Below are positions 17,385 through 26,382 of a DNA stretch of 64,000 nt, piece after piece; the stretch's first letter is position 1; each line of letters opens with the position of its first letter. This stretch comes from AV40 sp038230255. GTDB lineage: Bacteria; Verrucomicrobiota; Verrucomicrobiia; Chthoniobacterales; UBA10450. The stretch lies in NCBI GenBank assembly GCA_038230255.1, contig JBBRNP010000002.1:62001-126000 (forward strand), in the 5' to 3' direction. A program made the position numbers and the translations under genes. The notes below the pieces were generated by a model that saw nothing but the letters and a program-made list of their open reading frames with translations, was not told the origin of the DNA and ran no database searches.

Positions 17385-19181
17385 ATGGGAATCGAATTGA
17401 CGCGCAATTTTTGCATCATCGCGCACATCGATCACGGCAAAACTACTTTGTCGGATCGATTGCTCGAGACGACGGGCACGATTCACGATCGCGACAAGCA
17501 GGACCAATTGCTCGATTCGATGGACTTGGAGCGCGAGCGCGGGATCACGATCAAAGCGCATCCGGTGACGATGAATTATCGTGCGAAATCGGGCGAAATG
17601 TACCTGCTGAACCTGCTCGACACGCCAGGTCATGTCGATTTTGCCTACGAAGTTTCGCGATCGTTGGCTGCGTGCGAAGGCGCGCTTCTGATTGTTGATG
17701 CAGCGCAAGGCGTAGAAGCGCAGACGGTGGCGAACGTGCATCTCGCGCACAAACAAGGCCTGACCATCGTGCCGGTGATCAATAAGATCGATCTGCCGAA
17801 CGCCGATGTGCCGTCGGTGAAGCGTCAACTCGAGGAAATTCTGGCGATTCCAGCTGAGGAAGCGATCCAAGCGAGCGCGAAGATGGGAATCGGGATCGAA
17901 GAAATTCTCGAAGCGATCGTGCATCGGGTCCCGGCGCCGGAAAAACCGAAGGACGAGACTTTACGCGCGTTGGTTTTCGATTCCGTCTTCGACGTTTATC
18001 GCGGAGTCATCGGTCACGTCCGGGTGGTGTCGGGAAAAATGCAGCCGGACCAGGCGATTAGGATGATGAGCAACGATGGGCGCTACGACATCAAGGAAGT
18101 GGGCGTGTTTACGCCCAAGATGTTTATGCAACCGAAGCTGAGCGCCGGCGATGTCGGTTATTTTATCGCGAATGTCAAAACCGTTTCCGATATGAAGATC
18201 GGTGACACGATCACGGATCAACGCAATCCCGCACGACAGGCGCTTCCGGGCTTTCAGGAAATTCATCCGATGGTGTTCAGCGGGATTTATCCGATCAACA
18301 CCGGCGACTTCGAGCATTTGAAAACGGCGATTGGCAAACTGCGCTTGAACGATTCGGCGTTTGTTTACTCGCCCGAGAGCTCGGTCGCGCTCGGATTCGG
18401 CTTTCGCTGCGGATTTCTCGGTTTGCTCCACATGGAAATCATTCAGGAGCGATTACGACGCGAGTACGACATGGACATCATCGCGACGAGCCCGAGCGTC
18501 GTTTACGAAATCGAAACGACCCGCGGCGAGACTTTGTTGATCGACAATCCCGCGCATCTACCCGATCCGAGCCAGATCGAAGAAATCCGGGAGCCGATTG
18601 TGAAAGCCTACGTACTTTGCCCGAACGAAAACATTGGGGACCTCTTGCAATTGATTTTGGAAAAGCGCGGACAAATGGACCACACCGAGACGCTCGATTC
18701 GCGGCGGGTGATGTTGCATTGCGAGCTGCCGCTAAACGAGATTCTGGTCGATTTTAACGACAAGATTAAATCGATCACGCGTGGTTATGGTTCGATGGAT
18801 TACGACCACTCGGGTTATTGCGCTGCAAAATTGGTGAAGCTCGATCTGCTGGTGAACGGCGAAGCGGTGGATGCGTTTTCGACAATCGTCCACAAAGACC
18901 GGGCGGAGAGCAGGGGACGCCAGCTCGCGTCAAAGTTAAAGGAAGTGATTCCGCGACAGCTTTACCAGGTAGCGATCCAGGCGGCGATTGGCGGAAAGAT
19001 TATTGCGCGTGAGAGTGTTTCGGCCTTGCGAAAAAACGTGACCGCGAAATGCTACGGCGGCGACATTACCCGGAAACGTAAGCTGCTGGAGAAACAAAAA
19101 GAAGGAAAAAAACGAATGAAGAGCATCGGGAAAATCAACATTCCGCAGGAAGCGTTCATTGAAGTGCTGAAGGCACAATGA
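17385..19181 (+). CDS. lepA: Elongation factor 4 (LepA), ribosome back-translocating GTPase
   Basis: A 598-residue translational GTPase at the normal family length. G1 is AHIDHGKTT (residues 13-21), followed by the switch region RERGITIKAHPVTM, G3 DTPGHVDF and G4 NKIDLP. The LepA-specific C-terminal domain ends in KRMKSIGKINIPQEAFIEVL. EF4 acts on stalled or mistranslocated ribosomes and in ribosome biogenesis. It is followed 34 bp later by the signal peptidase gene; a lepA-lepB order is conserved in many bacteria. ATG 17385 begins MGIELTRNFCIIAHIDHGKT, as expected. Confidence 0.97.
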   Translation: MGIELTRNFCIIAHIDHGKTTLSDRLLETTGTIHDRDKQDQLLDSMDLERERGITIKAHPVTMNYRAKSGEMYLLNLLDTPGHVDFAYEVSRSLAACEGALLIVDAAQGVEAQTVANVHLAHKQGLTIVPVINKIDLPNADVPSVKRQLEEILAIPAEEAIQASAKMGIGIEEILEAIVHRVPAPEKPKDETLRALVFDSVFDVYRGVIGHVRVVSGKMQPDQAIRMMSNDGRYDIKEVGVFTPKMFMQPKLSAGDVGYFIANVKTVSDMKIGDTITDQRNPARQALPGFQEIHPMVFSGIYPINTGDFEHLKTAIGKLRLNDSAFVYSPESSVALGFGFRCGFLGLLHMEIIQERLRREYDMDIIATSPSVVYEIETTRGETLLIDNPAHLPDPSQIEEIREPIVKAYVLCPNENIGDLLQLILEKRGQMDHTETLDSRRVMLHCELPLNEILVDFNDKIKSITRGYGSMDYDHSGYCAAKLVKLDLLVNGEAVDAFSTIVHKDRAESRGRQLASKLKEVIPRQLYQVAIQAAIGGKIIARESVSALRKNVTAKCYGGDITRKRKLLEKQKEGKKRMKSIGKINIPQEAFIEVLKAQ

Positions 19182-19215
19182 TGAGGAAGATTAAGAGGAA
19201 GAGGTAGATTTTCAA

Positions 19216-20292
19216 ATGTTCACGCCGCGCTACGTTAAACACAGCAAACTCCTGCTGCGCCACGCCCAGAAATTTTTGCGCTACAAGCGCGATATTATGG
19301 ACACGGAGACTCAGGACGCGATCGGCGCGGACATACGCCGATTGCACGCCGCGTTGCGGCAGCGCGATGCAAAACAAATCGAAAGTCGCGCCGAAGAGCT
19401 GGACGCGAAATTGCATCAACTAACGCCCGTAACCTGGGAGTCGCATTGGCGGGAAAATTGCGAAGTGATTCTGGTCGCAATCGTCGTTGCGGTCGGCATT
19501 CGTTCCTACTTTTTGCAGCCGTTCAAAATACCAACCGGTTCGATGCAGCCCACGCTCAACGGCATCATTGGCCGTCCGATGACGACGGAGTCCCCAAATA
19601 TTCTCCAGCAAGTCGCTGAGTTTGTCCTCCGCGGGCGCAACTACATCAACGTGGTTTCCGACCAGGACGACGAGGTCCTGCAAGTTCAGCGTCAGAAGTT
19701 TCTCTTTTTCTTCACCTGGTCGCGAATCATCTGTCAGCATCAAAAATTCCTGGTTTATTGTCCGCCGGAGCAATTGGGAGCGGACTTCAGAGTTTCACCG
19801 GGACTCCGTTATCGCCGCGGTGAAGTGATCGCTCGCGGCGCGGTCGACACGGGCGACCAGGTGTTTGTGGACAAATTCAGTTACAATTTCGTCAAACCCC
19901 ATCGCGGCGATGTATTTGTTTTTCGTACGAAAAATATTCCCGACATTGGCGACCAAACGCAGTTCTACATCAAACGGCTGGCCGGTTTGCCGGGCGATAA
20001 GTTGCGAATCGACCCGCCCACATTGTATGTCGATGGAAAAGTCGCGGAAGGTTTTGGTTTCCAACGGGTGATGGGAGCGCAGGATGGATATCGAGGGTAT
20101 ACGGGGAAGGGACATCTTTCCGACAAGACCAGGACTTTCGAGGTGCCGAAGCAGACCTACTTCGCGATGGGCGACAATAGCGAGAACAGTTTTGACAGCC
20201 GTTACTGGGGGCCGGTGCCGGAGCGAAATTTGGTCGGACGCGGATTGTTTGTCTACTGGCCGTTCATTCCACACTGGGGCTTGATTCGTTAG
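19216..20292 (+). CDS. lepB: Signal peptidase I
   Basis: A 358-residue S26 signal peptidase, longer than most because of an ~80-residue charged N-terminal extension and an inserted region after the catalytic serine. One transmembrane helix precedes the catalytic Ser109 in KIPTGSMQPTL. The general base Lys253 is in FYIKRLAGLPGD, and the GDNSENSFDSRYWG box is near the C-terminus. It cleaves Sec/Tat signal peptides at the outer face of the inner membrane. It is probably co-transcribed with lepA and the membrane protein that starts 10 bp after it. Confidence 0.94.
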   Translation: MFTPRYVKHSKLLLRHAQKFLRYKRDIMDTETQDAIGADIRRLHAALRQRDAKQIESRAEELDAKLHQLTPVTWESHWRENCEVILVAIVVAVGIRSYFLQPFKIPTGSMQPTLNGIIGRPMTTESPNILQQVAEFVLRGRNYINVVSDQDDEVLQVQRQKFLFFFTWSRIICQHQKFLVYCPPEQLGADFRVSPGLRYRRGEVIARGAVDTGDQVFVDKFSYNFVKPHRGDVFVFRTKNIPDIGDQTQFYIKRLAGLPGDKLRIDPPTLYVDGKVAEGFGFQRVMGAQDGYRGYTGKGHLSDKTRTFEVPKQTYFAMGDNSENSFDSRYWGPVPERNLVGRGLFVYWPFIPHWGLIR

Positions 20293-20301
20293 GCCAAAAA
20301 G

Positions 20302-21480
20302 ATGTTCACGGGTTTGCCCCGCGTTTACCCGGTGATCGGGCTGTTATGCGGCTACGTCATTGTCCTGCTCTTTAATCCGGTCCGCCTGTCGTTGCGGGAC
20401 GGCTTTCGTTGTCTGCTTCGTTACAAACGTGTCTGGCTCTCATTTGTTTTGCTAGGCTTCGCTTATTTTGTCTTTCAGTTTTCCACGTTCACTCCGATTC
20501 AGAGCAGCGCCGATGTCGATCTAACGCAAATTACATCGCTGGCGAACTGGCACTGGCCAACATTCATGGAGGTGTGGCAGGAAGCGCCGCTCCCGGCGCT
20601 GGAAGAGGTCGCTGGAATTTTCGATGACGCAACAACCACTTACCCGTTATCGGCAATCGCGGCGGTGCTGATGCTGATCAACTGGCGCGGGTTACACGGC
20701 GCGCTCGTACGCGCGCTGCATAAGCGATTTCGTTTTTTAGGCTATCTCGTCTATCTGATCGTGCTGCTCAGCGCTATCGCAGCTCTGGTCAAGCCAATCA
20801 TGTTTTGGGCGCTTCCGATCTGGGGCGGACTTCTCCCGGCGGCCGAGCTTTTACAAATCTCGGCCAGTGTCGATGCGGTAGCGTTTATTTTTGAATATCT
20901 CTTCGGTGTTTACATCCAGGTTTACTTAATAGCGGTCTGCTTTGCATGGATTCGCGGCTTGAGCTTCGAAGAAGGCGAACTCTTCCGCTTTGCCATGCGC
21001 CGTTTCAGTTACGTTTTGGAATGGGCCGGCATCGTTGTTCTGGTAAGCCTTCTGATTGTGAGGCTCCCACTCTTGCTCGCGTATTTCATGAACATTCCCG
21101 ACGTGCTTGATTATCTCCCGATCGAGCGCGTGGTCATGTGCGGACTGATTATCGCCTTCAGCTCGGTGCAAATCTCGCTCGCACTGCACAATGAAACCTT
21201 GCGCGAAGCCATCCGGGCTCATCGCGAATTTATCCGGAATAATCTCAGCCGATTCGGCTGGTTCCTGCTTATTTGCGGGATCCACTTTTTCTTTCTGACC
21301 ACCGCGGACGCAATCGTGCGCGGCGCCATCGCGGATCGGCTCATGGCGATGGTCATCTGGAAATCGATTTTTGTTATCCTGCGCGGCTTTGTCACGGGCT
21401 GGTTGCTGGCGTCGTGGGTCTGTTTGTTCCGGCGCGGCGAAACCGGCGAGGTTTATCAACAGGCATGGATTGAATATTAG
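20302..21480 (+). CDS. Hypothetical polytopic membrane protein
   Basis: A 392-residue protein with about eight to nine predicted membrane helices and a ~50-residue extracytoplasmic segment after the second helix (QSSADVDLTQ to IFDDATTTYP). I recognise no family. Its start lies 10 bp after the lepB stop and it is followed 18 bp later by a squalene/phytoene synthase, so it sits mid-operon. Hydrophobicity and codon usage look normal. It could be an accessory membrane protein, but no function can be stated. Confidence 0.75.
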   Translation: MFTGLPRVYPVIGLLCGYVIVLLFNPVRLSLRDGFRCLLRYKRVWLSFVLLGFAYFVFQFSTFTPIQSSADVDLTQITSLANWHWPTFMEVWQEAPLPALEEVAGIFDDATTTYPLSAIAAVLMLINWRGLHGALVRALHKRFRFLGYLVYLIVLLSAIAALVKPIMFWALPIWGGLLPAAELLQISASVDAVAFIFEYLFGVYIQVYLIAVCFAWIRGLSFEEGELFRFAMRRFSYVLEWAGIVVLVSLLIVRLPLLLAYFMNIPDVLDYLPIERVVMCGLIIAFSSVQISLALHNETLREAIRAHREFIRNNLSRFGWFLLICGIHFFFLTTADAIVRGAIADRLMAMVIWKSIFVILRGFVTGWLLASWVCLFRRGETGEVYQQAWIEY

Positions 21481-21498
21481 AAGGCTCCAGCTCGAGTC

Positions 21499-22323
21499 GT
21501 GAATGCGGCAGCTCAAATCACTCGAACCAGCAAATCAAATCTCGCGCTCGCTTTTATTTCGCTCGACCGCGAACGACGTCGCGATATCACAACTTTCTAT
21601 GCCTTTTGCCGCGTAATTGATGACATCGCGGACGATGTCGATCTTGGCGTAGAAGAAAAAGCCCGGCGCCTGAGGGAATGGCGCGAATGGGTGCGAACCC
21701 CCGGGCCTAACGAATCCTCATTTGCCGTTGATGTGCGCGATCTCATGGCGAAATACGCGCTCGCTCCCGAAATGCTCGAGGAAATCATCGCCGGCGTCGA
21801 AATGGACCTAAGCATCAAGCGCTATAGGACGTTCGAGGAATTACGAGTCTATTGTTATCGCGTGGCCAGCGCCGTCGGCCTGGTCAGCATCGAAATTTTT
21901 GGTTACCGCAATCCCGCTTGTAAGGAATATGCCATTCAGCTCGGTCTGGCTCTGCAGATGACTAACATTATCCGCGACGTCGGCAAAGACCTGGGCGATG
22001 ACCGGATTTATCTGCCGCAGGAGGATTTGGCGCGTTTCAATTACTCCGAACGAGAGCTTCAAGATCGACAATACAACGATCGTTTTGTCCAACTGATGGA
22101 GTTTGAGGCGGAGCGCGCGCGCCAATTTTTCGCTCGGTCAGCCGAGGTCTTGCCGCGCGAAGATCGGCGATCCATGGTGGCGGCGGAGATCATGGCTTCG
22201 ATTTACCGGGGGCTATTGCGCCGAATGGAGCTGGACAAATTTCGCGTATTCGAAAAAGAATACGGTCTGAACAAATTGGAAAAGGCGGGACGGATCACGG
22301 CGCAGCTCCTCAAACTTTTTTGA
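21499..22323 (+). CDS. Squalene/phytoene synthase family protein
   Basis: A 274-residue trans-isoprenyl diphosphate head-to-head synthase. The two Mg2+-diphosphate binding motifs are present: DDIADD (residues 41-46) and RDVGKDLGDDRIYLP. Substrate contacts include SIKRYRTFEELRVYCYRVAS. It condenses two farnesyl or geranylgeranyl diphosphates to presqualene diphosphate or phytoene, leading to hopanoids or carotenoids. No desaturase, HpnE or cyclase is next to it, so the product is undecided. The start is a GTG at 21499, 18 bp after the preceding gene. Confidence 0.87.
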   Translation: MNAAAQITRTSKSNLALAFISLDRERRRDITTFYAFCRVIDDIADDVDLGVEEKARRLREWREWVRTPGPNESSFAVDVRDLMAKYALAPEMLEEIIAGVEMDLSIKRYRTFEELRVYCYRVASAVGLVSIEIFGYRNPACKEYAIQLGLALQMTNIIRDVGKDLGDDRIYLPQEDLARFNYSERELQDRQYNDRFVQLMEFEAERARQFFARSAEVLPREDRRSMVAAEIMASIYRGLLRRMELDKFRVFEKEYGLNKLEKAGRITAQLLKLF

Positions 22324-22383
22324 ATGAGCAAAAAGCGCCATCCGTCTGAGCCATCGAAACCGTAACTATTAGTAATTATTAAT

Positions 22384-22692
22384 ATGAAAAGATACTTAGC
22401 ATTAGTTTCAGCATTGTTGGTCGCATCTGTAACGCTTGCTCCACTTACCAAGGTCTACGCGCTAGGCGAGGAACCCAAGGCGGTTGTGGTAACGCCGGAA
22501 GATGCAGCCAAGAAATATCCAATGGCCAACGGAAAAGATTACCCGACGGGAATAAACGCGAACAAGGGCTCCGCTACGGCTTCGGGCTTCGTGCAAAGCC
22601 CGTACTCCGCCCGGGTCTACGATGCCCGAAAACTGGGGCATGGGGCGTTGATCCTGGACGAGGGCGTGAAGAAAGTTTTCCGCAAGCCCTAG
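22384..22692 (+). CDS. Small secreted protein with shared C-terminal module (1)
   Basis: 102 residues with a clear signal peptide (MKRYLALVSALLVASVTLAP, cleavage near YALG). The mature part has GKDYPTGINANKGSATASGF and ends QSPYSARVYDARKLGHGALI then a short KVFRKP tail. The last ~30 residues align with those of the next gene (SPYTGRSYDLR to QLFRRP), although the rest of the two proteins is unrelated. The function is unknown; a periplasmic or cell-surface location is likely. Confidence 0.75.
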   Translation: MKRYLALVSALLVASVTLAPLTKVYALGEEPKAVVVTPEDAAKKYPMANGKDYPTGINANKGSATASGFVQSPYSARVYDARKLGHGALILDEGVKKVFRKP

Positions 22693-22777
22693 TCCACTTC
22701 CACCGCCGGGTAAGTTGATTTTTGGACCGCAACATTCGTTTTACTTGCGCGTTCAATGGGCTAACAAAGACATCAAT

Positions 22778-23167
22778 ATGAACAAAAAGCTTTTCACAAT
22801 GGTTTGTGGCGCTTTGCTCGCCGCGTTTGGTCTGGACTCGTGCGATACGCCAACTGGCCAGGGAGCCGCAGCGGGCGCCGGGGCAGGTGCGCTGATCGGC
22901 GGACTCGCCACCGGTCGCGTGGGCGGCGCCGCCGTTGGGGCGGCCATCGGAGCCGCAAGCGGCGCGTTGATCGGGCACGCGATCCAGGAAGATCGTGCTC
23001 GCGAATACGGTCCGCCGCCTTCGGGTGGTTACCCGTTCGCGCGGCCATCGGGACGGCCGGGAATGTTCTTCAGCCCGTATACTGGACGTTCGTATGATTT
23101 GCGCGGAGTTCCGCCAGGCGGATTGACTCGCGACGTCGATAACGGCCAGTTATTCCGCAGGCCGTAA
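22778..23167 (+). CDS. Glycine-zipper secreted protein with shared C-terminal module (2)
   Basis: 129 residues from ATG 22778. A signal peptide is followed by LDSC, a poor match to a lipobox but possibly lipidated. A Gly/Ala-rich glycine-zipper region follows (AAAGAGAGALIGGLATGRVG and GAAVGAAIGAASGALIGHAI), of the type in outer-membrane 17-kDa-antigen-like proteins. The C-terminus SPYTGRSYDLRGVPPGG and QLFRRP matches the end of the preceding gene. It is followed by an intrinsic terminator at 23190. Confidence 0.78.
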   Translation: MNKKLFTMVCGALLAAFGLDSCDTPTGQGAAAGAGAGALIGGLATGRVGGAAVGAAIGAASGALIGHAIQEDRAREYGPPPSGGYPFARPSGRPGMFFSPYTGRSYDLRGVPPGGLTRDVDNGQLFRRP

Positions 23168-23189
23168 TTTAAAATTGATTACTTCAGAG

Positions 23190-23228
23190 ACGCGTTGATC
23201 TCGTCCGCGGGATCAACGCGTTTTCTTT
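23190..23228 (+). terminator. Intrinsic terminator
   Basis: A perfect 10-bp stem (CGCGTTGATC at 23191-23200, GATCAACGCG at 23211-23220) followed by a T-rich run (TTTTCTTTT). It lies 23 bp after the stop of the glycine-zipper gene. It overlaps the last codons and stop of the convergent ubiD gene, so the hairpin is also coding on the other strand. Confidence 0.85.
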
Positions 23229-24694
23229 TGCAGTGCGTCCACCAGCGCCTTCGCTTCGTCAGTCATCTTCAGCAGCTCCGGCCATTGCCGGTGATAATTT
23301 TCACCTGGCAACTTGCGAGTCGCGTCGAAACCCATATGCGAGCCGACATTTTGTTCGCTCGGCGCATGATCGAGCGAATCACTCGGATTTTTGATGACGG
23401 TTGTGTCGCGCGCGGGGTCGGTGTTGGCGCAGAGACGAAACAACACTTCGCTGGTGTTGTGCACGTCGCAGTCTTCGTCCACTACCACGATGTATTTGCT
23501 GAACATCATCTGCCCCATGCCCCACAAACCATGCATCACCTTGAACGCTTGATACGGATACTGTTTCCGAATGCTGACGAACACGAGATTGTGAAAGACG
23601 CCTTCGGCCGGCAGCGTCATGTCCACCAGCTCGGGAAAATTCATTTTGAACACCGGCAGAAAAATCCGGACGGCCGCATCGCCGATATAAAAATCTTCCA
23701 TCGGCGGGATTCCGACAATCGTTGTCGGGTAAACCGCATCCTGGCGATGGGTAATCGCGGTCAGATGAAATACGGGATAGTCCTCGATCGCGGTGTAATA
23801 ACCGGTGTGATCCCCGAACGGTCCTTCCGGCCGCATCTCGCCAGGCTGGACGTAGCCTTCTAAAACAAAATCGACATCGGCCGGGACCTCGAGGTCGATC
23901 GTCTTGCACTTCACCATTTCGATCGATTTGCGCCGCAAGAATCCGGCGAACAAGATTTCATCCAAGCCGTCCGGCAATGGGGCGGTGGCAGCAAACGAAA
24001 GCGCGGGATCGCCGCCCAGCGTGACCGCGACCGGCATTCGCTCGTTGCGCTCGTAATAGCGCTTGCCGTGGCGGGCGCCCACTTTGTGGACCTGCCAATG
24101 CATCGCGGTCGTTCGTTCATCGAAAACCTGCATCCGATAAACGCCGACGTTGCGCGCGCCGGTTTCGGGATCGCGCGTGTGCACGTTCGGCAGCGTAATG
24201 AAACGCCCGCCATCTTTTGGCCAGCATTTTAGGATGGGTAGATCGCGCAACGAGAAATCATCCGCCCGTCCGGCATCGGACTCGACCGGGTGGACGATTT
24301 CCTGACAGGGTGCGTCCCGAACTTGTTTCGGTCGTGCATGTAAAAGATGAATTCCCTGTTTGAGTAAACTCCAGCCTTCCCGCAGATCGGTCGGCGGCTT
24401 GGCTTTGAGAATGAGCTGAATTTCTTGCGCGATCTCGTTGATACTTTCGCGGCCGAGCGCCATGGCCATCCGGTTGCGCGATCCCATCGTGTTGATCGCC
24501 ACCGGAAATTTCGCAACCTTTCCATCAACGACGGGTTGCTCGAACAGCAACGCTTTGCCGCCGCCGGGCGATTTCATCTGGCGGTCAGCCCATTCGGAAA
24601 TGAGGAGGTCAGTGTCGACCGGCTCGGCGACGCGCGTTAGTTCGCCCGCGTGCTCTAGCGTTTCGAGAAAATGCCGAAATGAGCGATAAGCCAT
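23213..24694 (-). CDS. ubiD: UbiD family prenylated-FMN-dependent decarboxylase
   Basis: A 493-residue protein, close to E. coli UbiD (497). Conserved segments include NTMGSRNRMAMALG, the EGPFGDHTGYY motif with catalytic Glu, and ATRKLPGE near the end. Family members decarboxylate 4-hydroxy-3-polyprenylbenzoate (ubiquinone) or an analogous futalosine-pathway or aromatic substrate. No ubiX or other quinone gene is adjacent, so the pathway is undecided. It is downstream of the lipoprotein gene (24747-25259) on the same strand. Confidence 0.9.
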   Translation of the reverse strand: MAYRSFRHFLETLEHAGELTRVAEPVDTDLLISEWADRQMKSPGGGKALLFEQPVVDGKVAKFPVAINTMGSRNRMAMALGRESINEIAQEIQLILKAKPPTDLREGWSLLKQGIHLLHARPKQVRDAPCQEIVHPVESDAGRADDFSLRDLPILKCWPKDGGRFITLPNVHTRDPETGARNVGVYRMQVFDERTTAMHWQVHKVGARHGKRYYERNERMPVAVTLGGDPALSFAATAPLPDGLDEILFAGFLRRKSIEMVKCKTIDLEVPADVDFVLEGYVQPGEMRPEGPFGDHTGYYTAIEDYPVFHLTAITHRQDAVYPTTIVGIPPMEDFYIGDAAVRIFLPVFKMNFPELVDMTLPAEGVFHNLVFVSIRKQYPYQAFKVMHGLWGMGQMMFSKYIVVVDEDCDVHNTSEVLFRLCANTDPARDTTVIKNPSDSLDHAPSEQNVGSHMGFDATRKLPGENYHRQWPELLKMTDEAKALVDALQKKTR

Positions 24695-24746
24695 ATGTGC
24701 TCTGCCGCTACCCTGACGCGTCCCGCGTTATTACGCGAACCAGAAT

Positions 24747-25259
24747 TTATCGATATGGCGGCGCCAGATACTGGAACGACATCACTCGCCCACTCGAAAA
24801 CGTGACCGTTCGGTATGGAACCGTAATCGTCGGTGGAATGTAGGAATAATAAAAAGGATCGTAGAACGGATCGCCGAAGAAGGCGAAGCGACGTCCGTGG
24901 TGGGAAAAGCCATGGTGAAATCCGAAGCCGCCATAAAATCCCGGACCGTAGCCATAGAACGGGTAATACGCAGAGCCGTACGGCGCGGTCCGGTTTTCCA
25001 CATAAATCCAGGTTTCGGAGGGATGGCCGCGCATTTCGCCCACGGTTTTTTGCGCGGGCGAACCCCAAGACAGCCAAACTGCGTTCATCGACATTCCGGA
25101 TCGGATTTGCCCGTGTCGGACCAATTCCTGATCCCGCGGCGAAAGAGTATTGAACATGTCCTGATGCTCGGAAATTCGGTTCTCCACCGTCTCGCAACTT
25201 GTTAGGCAGAGCCCGACCGCGGCGAAACCTAACAAAAGCGTCCTGGAAATTATTTTCAT
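24747..25259 (-). CDS. Outer-membrane lipoprotein, BamE/SmpA-like N-domain
   Basis: 170 residues from ATG 25259. A lipoprotein signal ends in the lipobox LTSC. The region HGQIRSGMSMNAVWLSWGSP resembles the BamE/SmpA fold (helix-turn before a beta sheet), which in other bacteria supports outer-membrane protein assembly. The C-terminal half is Tyr/Phe/Gly-rich (YYPFYGYGPGFYGGFGFHHG) and looks unstructured or surface-exposed. An in-frame upstream ATG at 25292 would bury the signal peptide. The BamE assignment is tentative. Confidence 0.75.
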   Translation of the reverse strand: MKIISRTLLLGFAAVGLCLTSCETVENRISEHQDMFNTLSPRDQELVRHGQIRSGMSMNAVWLSWGSPAQKTVGEMRGHPSETWIYVENRTAPYGSAYYPFYGYGPGFYGGFGFHHGFSHHGRRFAFFGDPFYDPFYYSYIPPTITVPYRTVTFSSGRVMSFQYLAPPYR

Positions 25260-25344
25260 AAAAAATGATACAGCCGCGACATGGTCAGTCAATTTTCCCA
25301 GCTCCTTGATTCAACCCCGAGGAAATCGTAACGTTGCGTCTCGA

Positions 25345-26346
25345 ATGGAAGATCGTTACGGCCATCGCATCTCGTATCTGCGCGTCTCGATCACGGATCG
25401 TTGTAACGAACGCTGCAACTATTGCATGCCTCGCGAGCTCCAGGAATGGTTGCCCCGCGAGGAGGTTCTCAGTTACGAAGAAACCCTGCGCCTCATCCGG
25501 ATCGCAGCCGATTTGGGCGTAACAAAGGTGCGCGTCACCGGTGGCGAACCGCTCACTCGCCGCAATGTCGTAGATTTTGTTCGCGAAATTCCAAACATTC
25601 CCGGAATCGCCAGCCTCGGGATTTCGACAAACGGAACGTTGCTCGCTCGTGAGATTGCGCCGGGACAAACAATGGCGGCGGCGTTGCGCAGCGCAGGCGC
25701 GCACTCGGTTAACGTCTCGCTCGACACGTTAGATCGACATTTTTATGCGCAGATCACCGGACGCGATTTTCACGCCCAGGTCCTGGAAGGAATTGACGCG
25801 GCGATCCAGGCCGGATTCGACCAAATCAAACTGAACAGCGTCCTGATGCGCGGTCGCAACGACGACCAGCTGGTTCCGCTGATCGAGTTTGCCGCTGCCC
25901 GCAATCTGATCCTACGCTTCATCGAACTGATGCCGGTCAGCACGACCGAAGTATTGAGCGACGAAAATTTTCTTCCGATCGCCGAAGCGAAGCGGACGAT
26001 CGAAAAACGCTTCGGCAATTTGATTCCCGACGCATCATTCCGGACAAATGGTCCGGCCACCTATTACCAAGTTCCCGGCCGCGACCAGCGGATCGGCTTC
26101 ATCGGGGCGATGACGAACCTTCACTTCTGCGAAAGCTGCAACAAACTTCGCCTGACTTGTGACGGAAAATTGCGGCCCTGTCTGGGCAGTTATCTCGAGT
26201 TCGACATTATGAAACCGCTGCGCGCAGGCGCGAGCGATGACGAATTGCGTCGGTTTTTCATCGACGTAGTCGATCGCAAGCCGGAGCAACACGATTTCCG
26301 GAACAATTATCAGCCGGACCGCAAGATGATCGCGATCGGCGGCTGA
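25345..26346 (+). CDS. moaA: GTP 3',8-cyclase (radical SAM)
   Basis: 333 residues. The N-terminal radical-SAM cluster is C20-x3-C24-x2-C27 (TDRCNERCNYCMP). The second 4Fe-4S cluster is in HFCESCNKLRLTCDGKLRPC, and the C-terminal double glycine (AIGG) that enters the active site is present. It converts GTP to 3',8-cyclo-GTP, the first step of molybdenum cofactor synthesis. ATG 25345 is preferred over a TTG at 25306 because it begins directly at the conserved region. moaC and a mog-type gene follow, forming a Moco operon. Confidence 0.95.
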   Translation: MEDRYGHRISYLRVSITDRCNERCNYCMPRELQEWLPREEVLSYEETLRLIRIAADLGVTKVRVTGGEPLTRRNVVDFVREIPNIPGIASLGISTNGTLLAREIAPGQTMAAALRSAGAHSVNVSLDTLDRHFYAQITGRDFHAQVLEGIDAAIQAGFDQIKLNSVLMRGRNDDQLVPLIEFAAARNLILRFIELMPVSTTEVLSDENFLPIAEAKRTIEKRFGNLIPDASFRTNGPATYYQVPGRDQRIGFIGAMTNLHFCESCNKLRLTCDGKLRPCLGSYLEFDIMKPLRAGASDDELRRFFIDVVDRKPEQHDFRNNYQPDRKMIAIGG

Positions 26347-26349
26347 AAT

Positions 26350-26380
26350 GAGTGACGAGTGACAGGTGACGAGTGACGAG
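26350..26380. repeat. Short direct repeats GTGACGAG
   Basis: Three to four head-to-tail copies of GTGACGAG or GTGACAGG sit between moaA and moaC and run up to the moaC start. Related units occur on both sides of the tRNA gene (45416-45446 inverted and 45571-45592). A GAG triplet of the last unit lies 6 bp before the moaC ATG and may act as the ribosome binding site. Confidence 0.6.
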
Positions 26381-26382
26381 AA

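Noticed and set aside
23195..23863. 222-residue open frame opposite ubiD
   Set aside because: It overlaps the conserved C-terminal half of UbiD and includes the terminator hairpin; no family features.
26350..26380. Short direct repeats resembling a mini CRISPR array
   Set aside because: Units are about 8-10 bp, with no spacers of regular length and no cas genes in the window.
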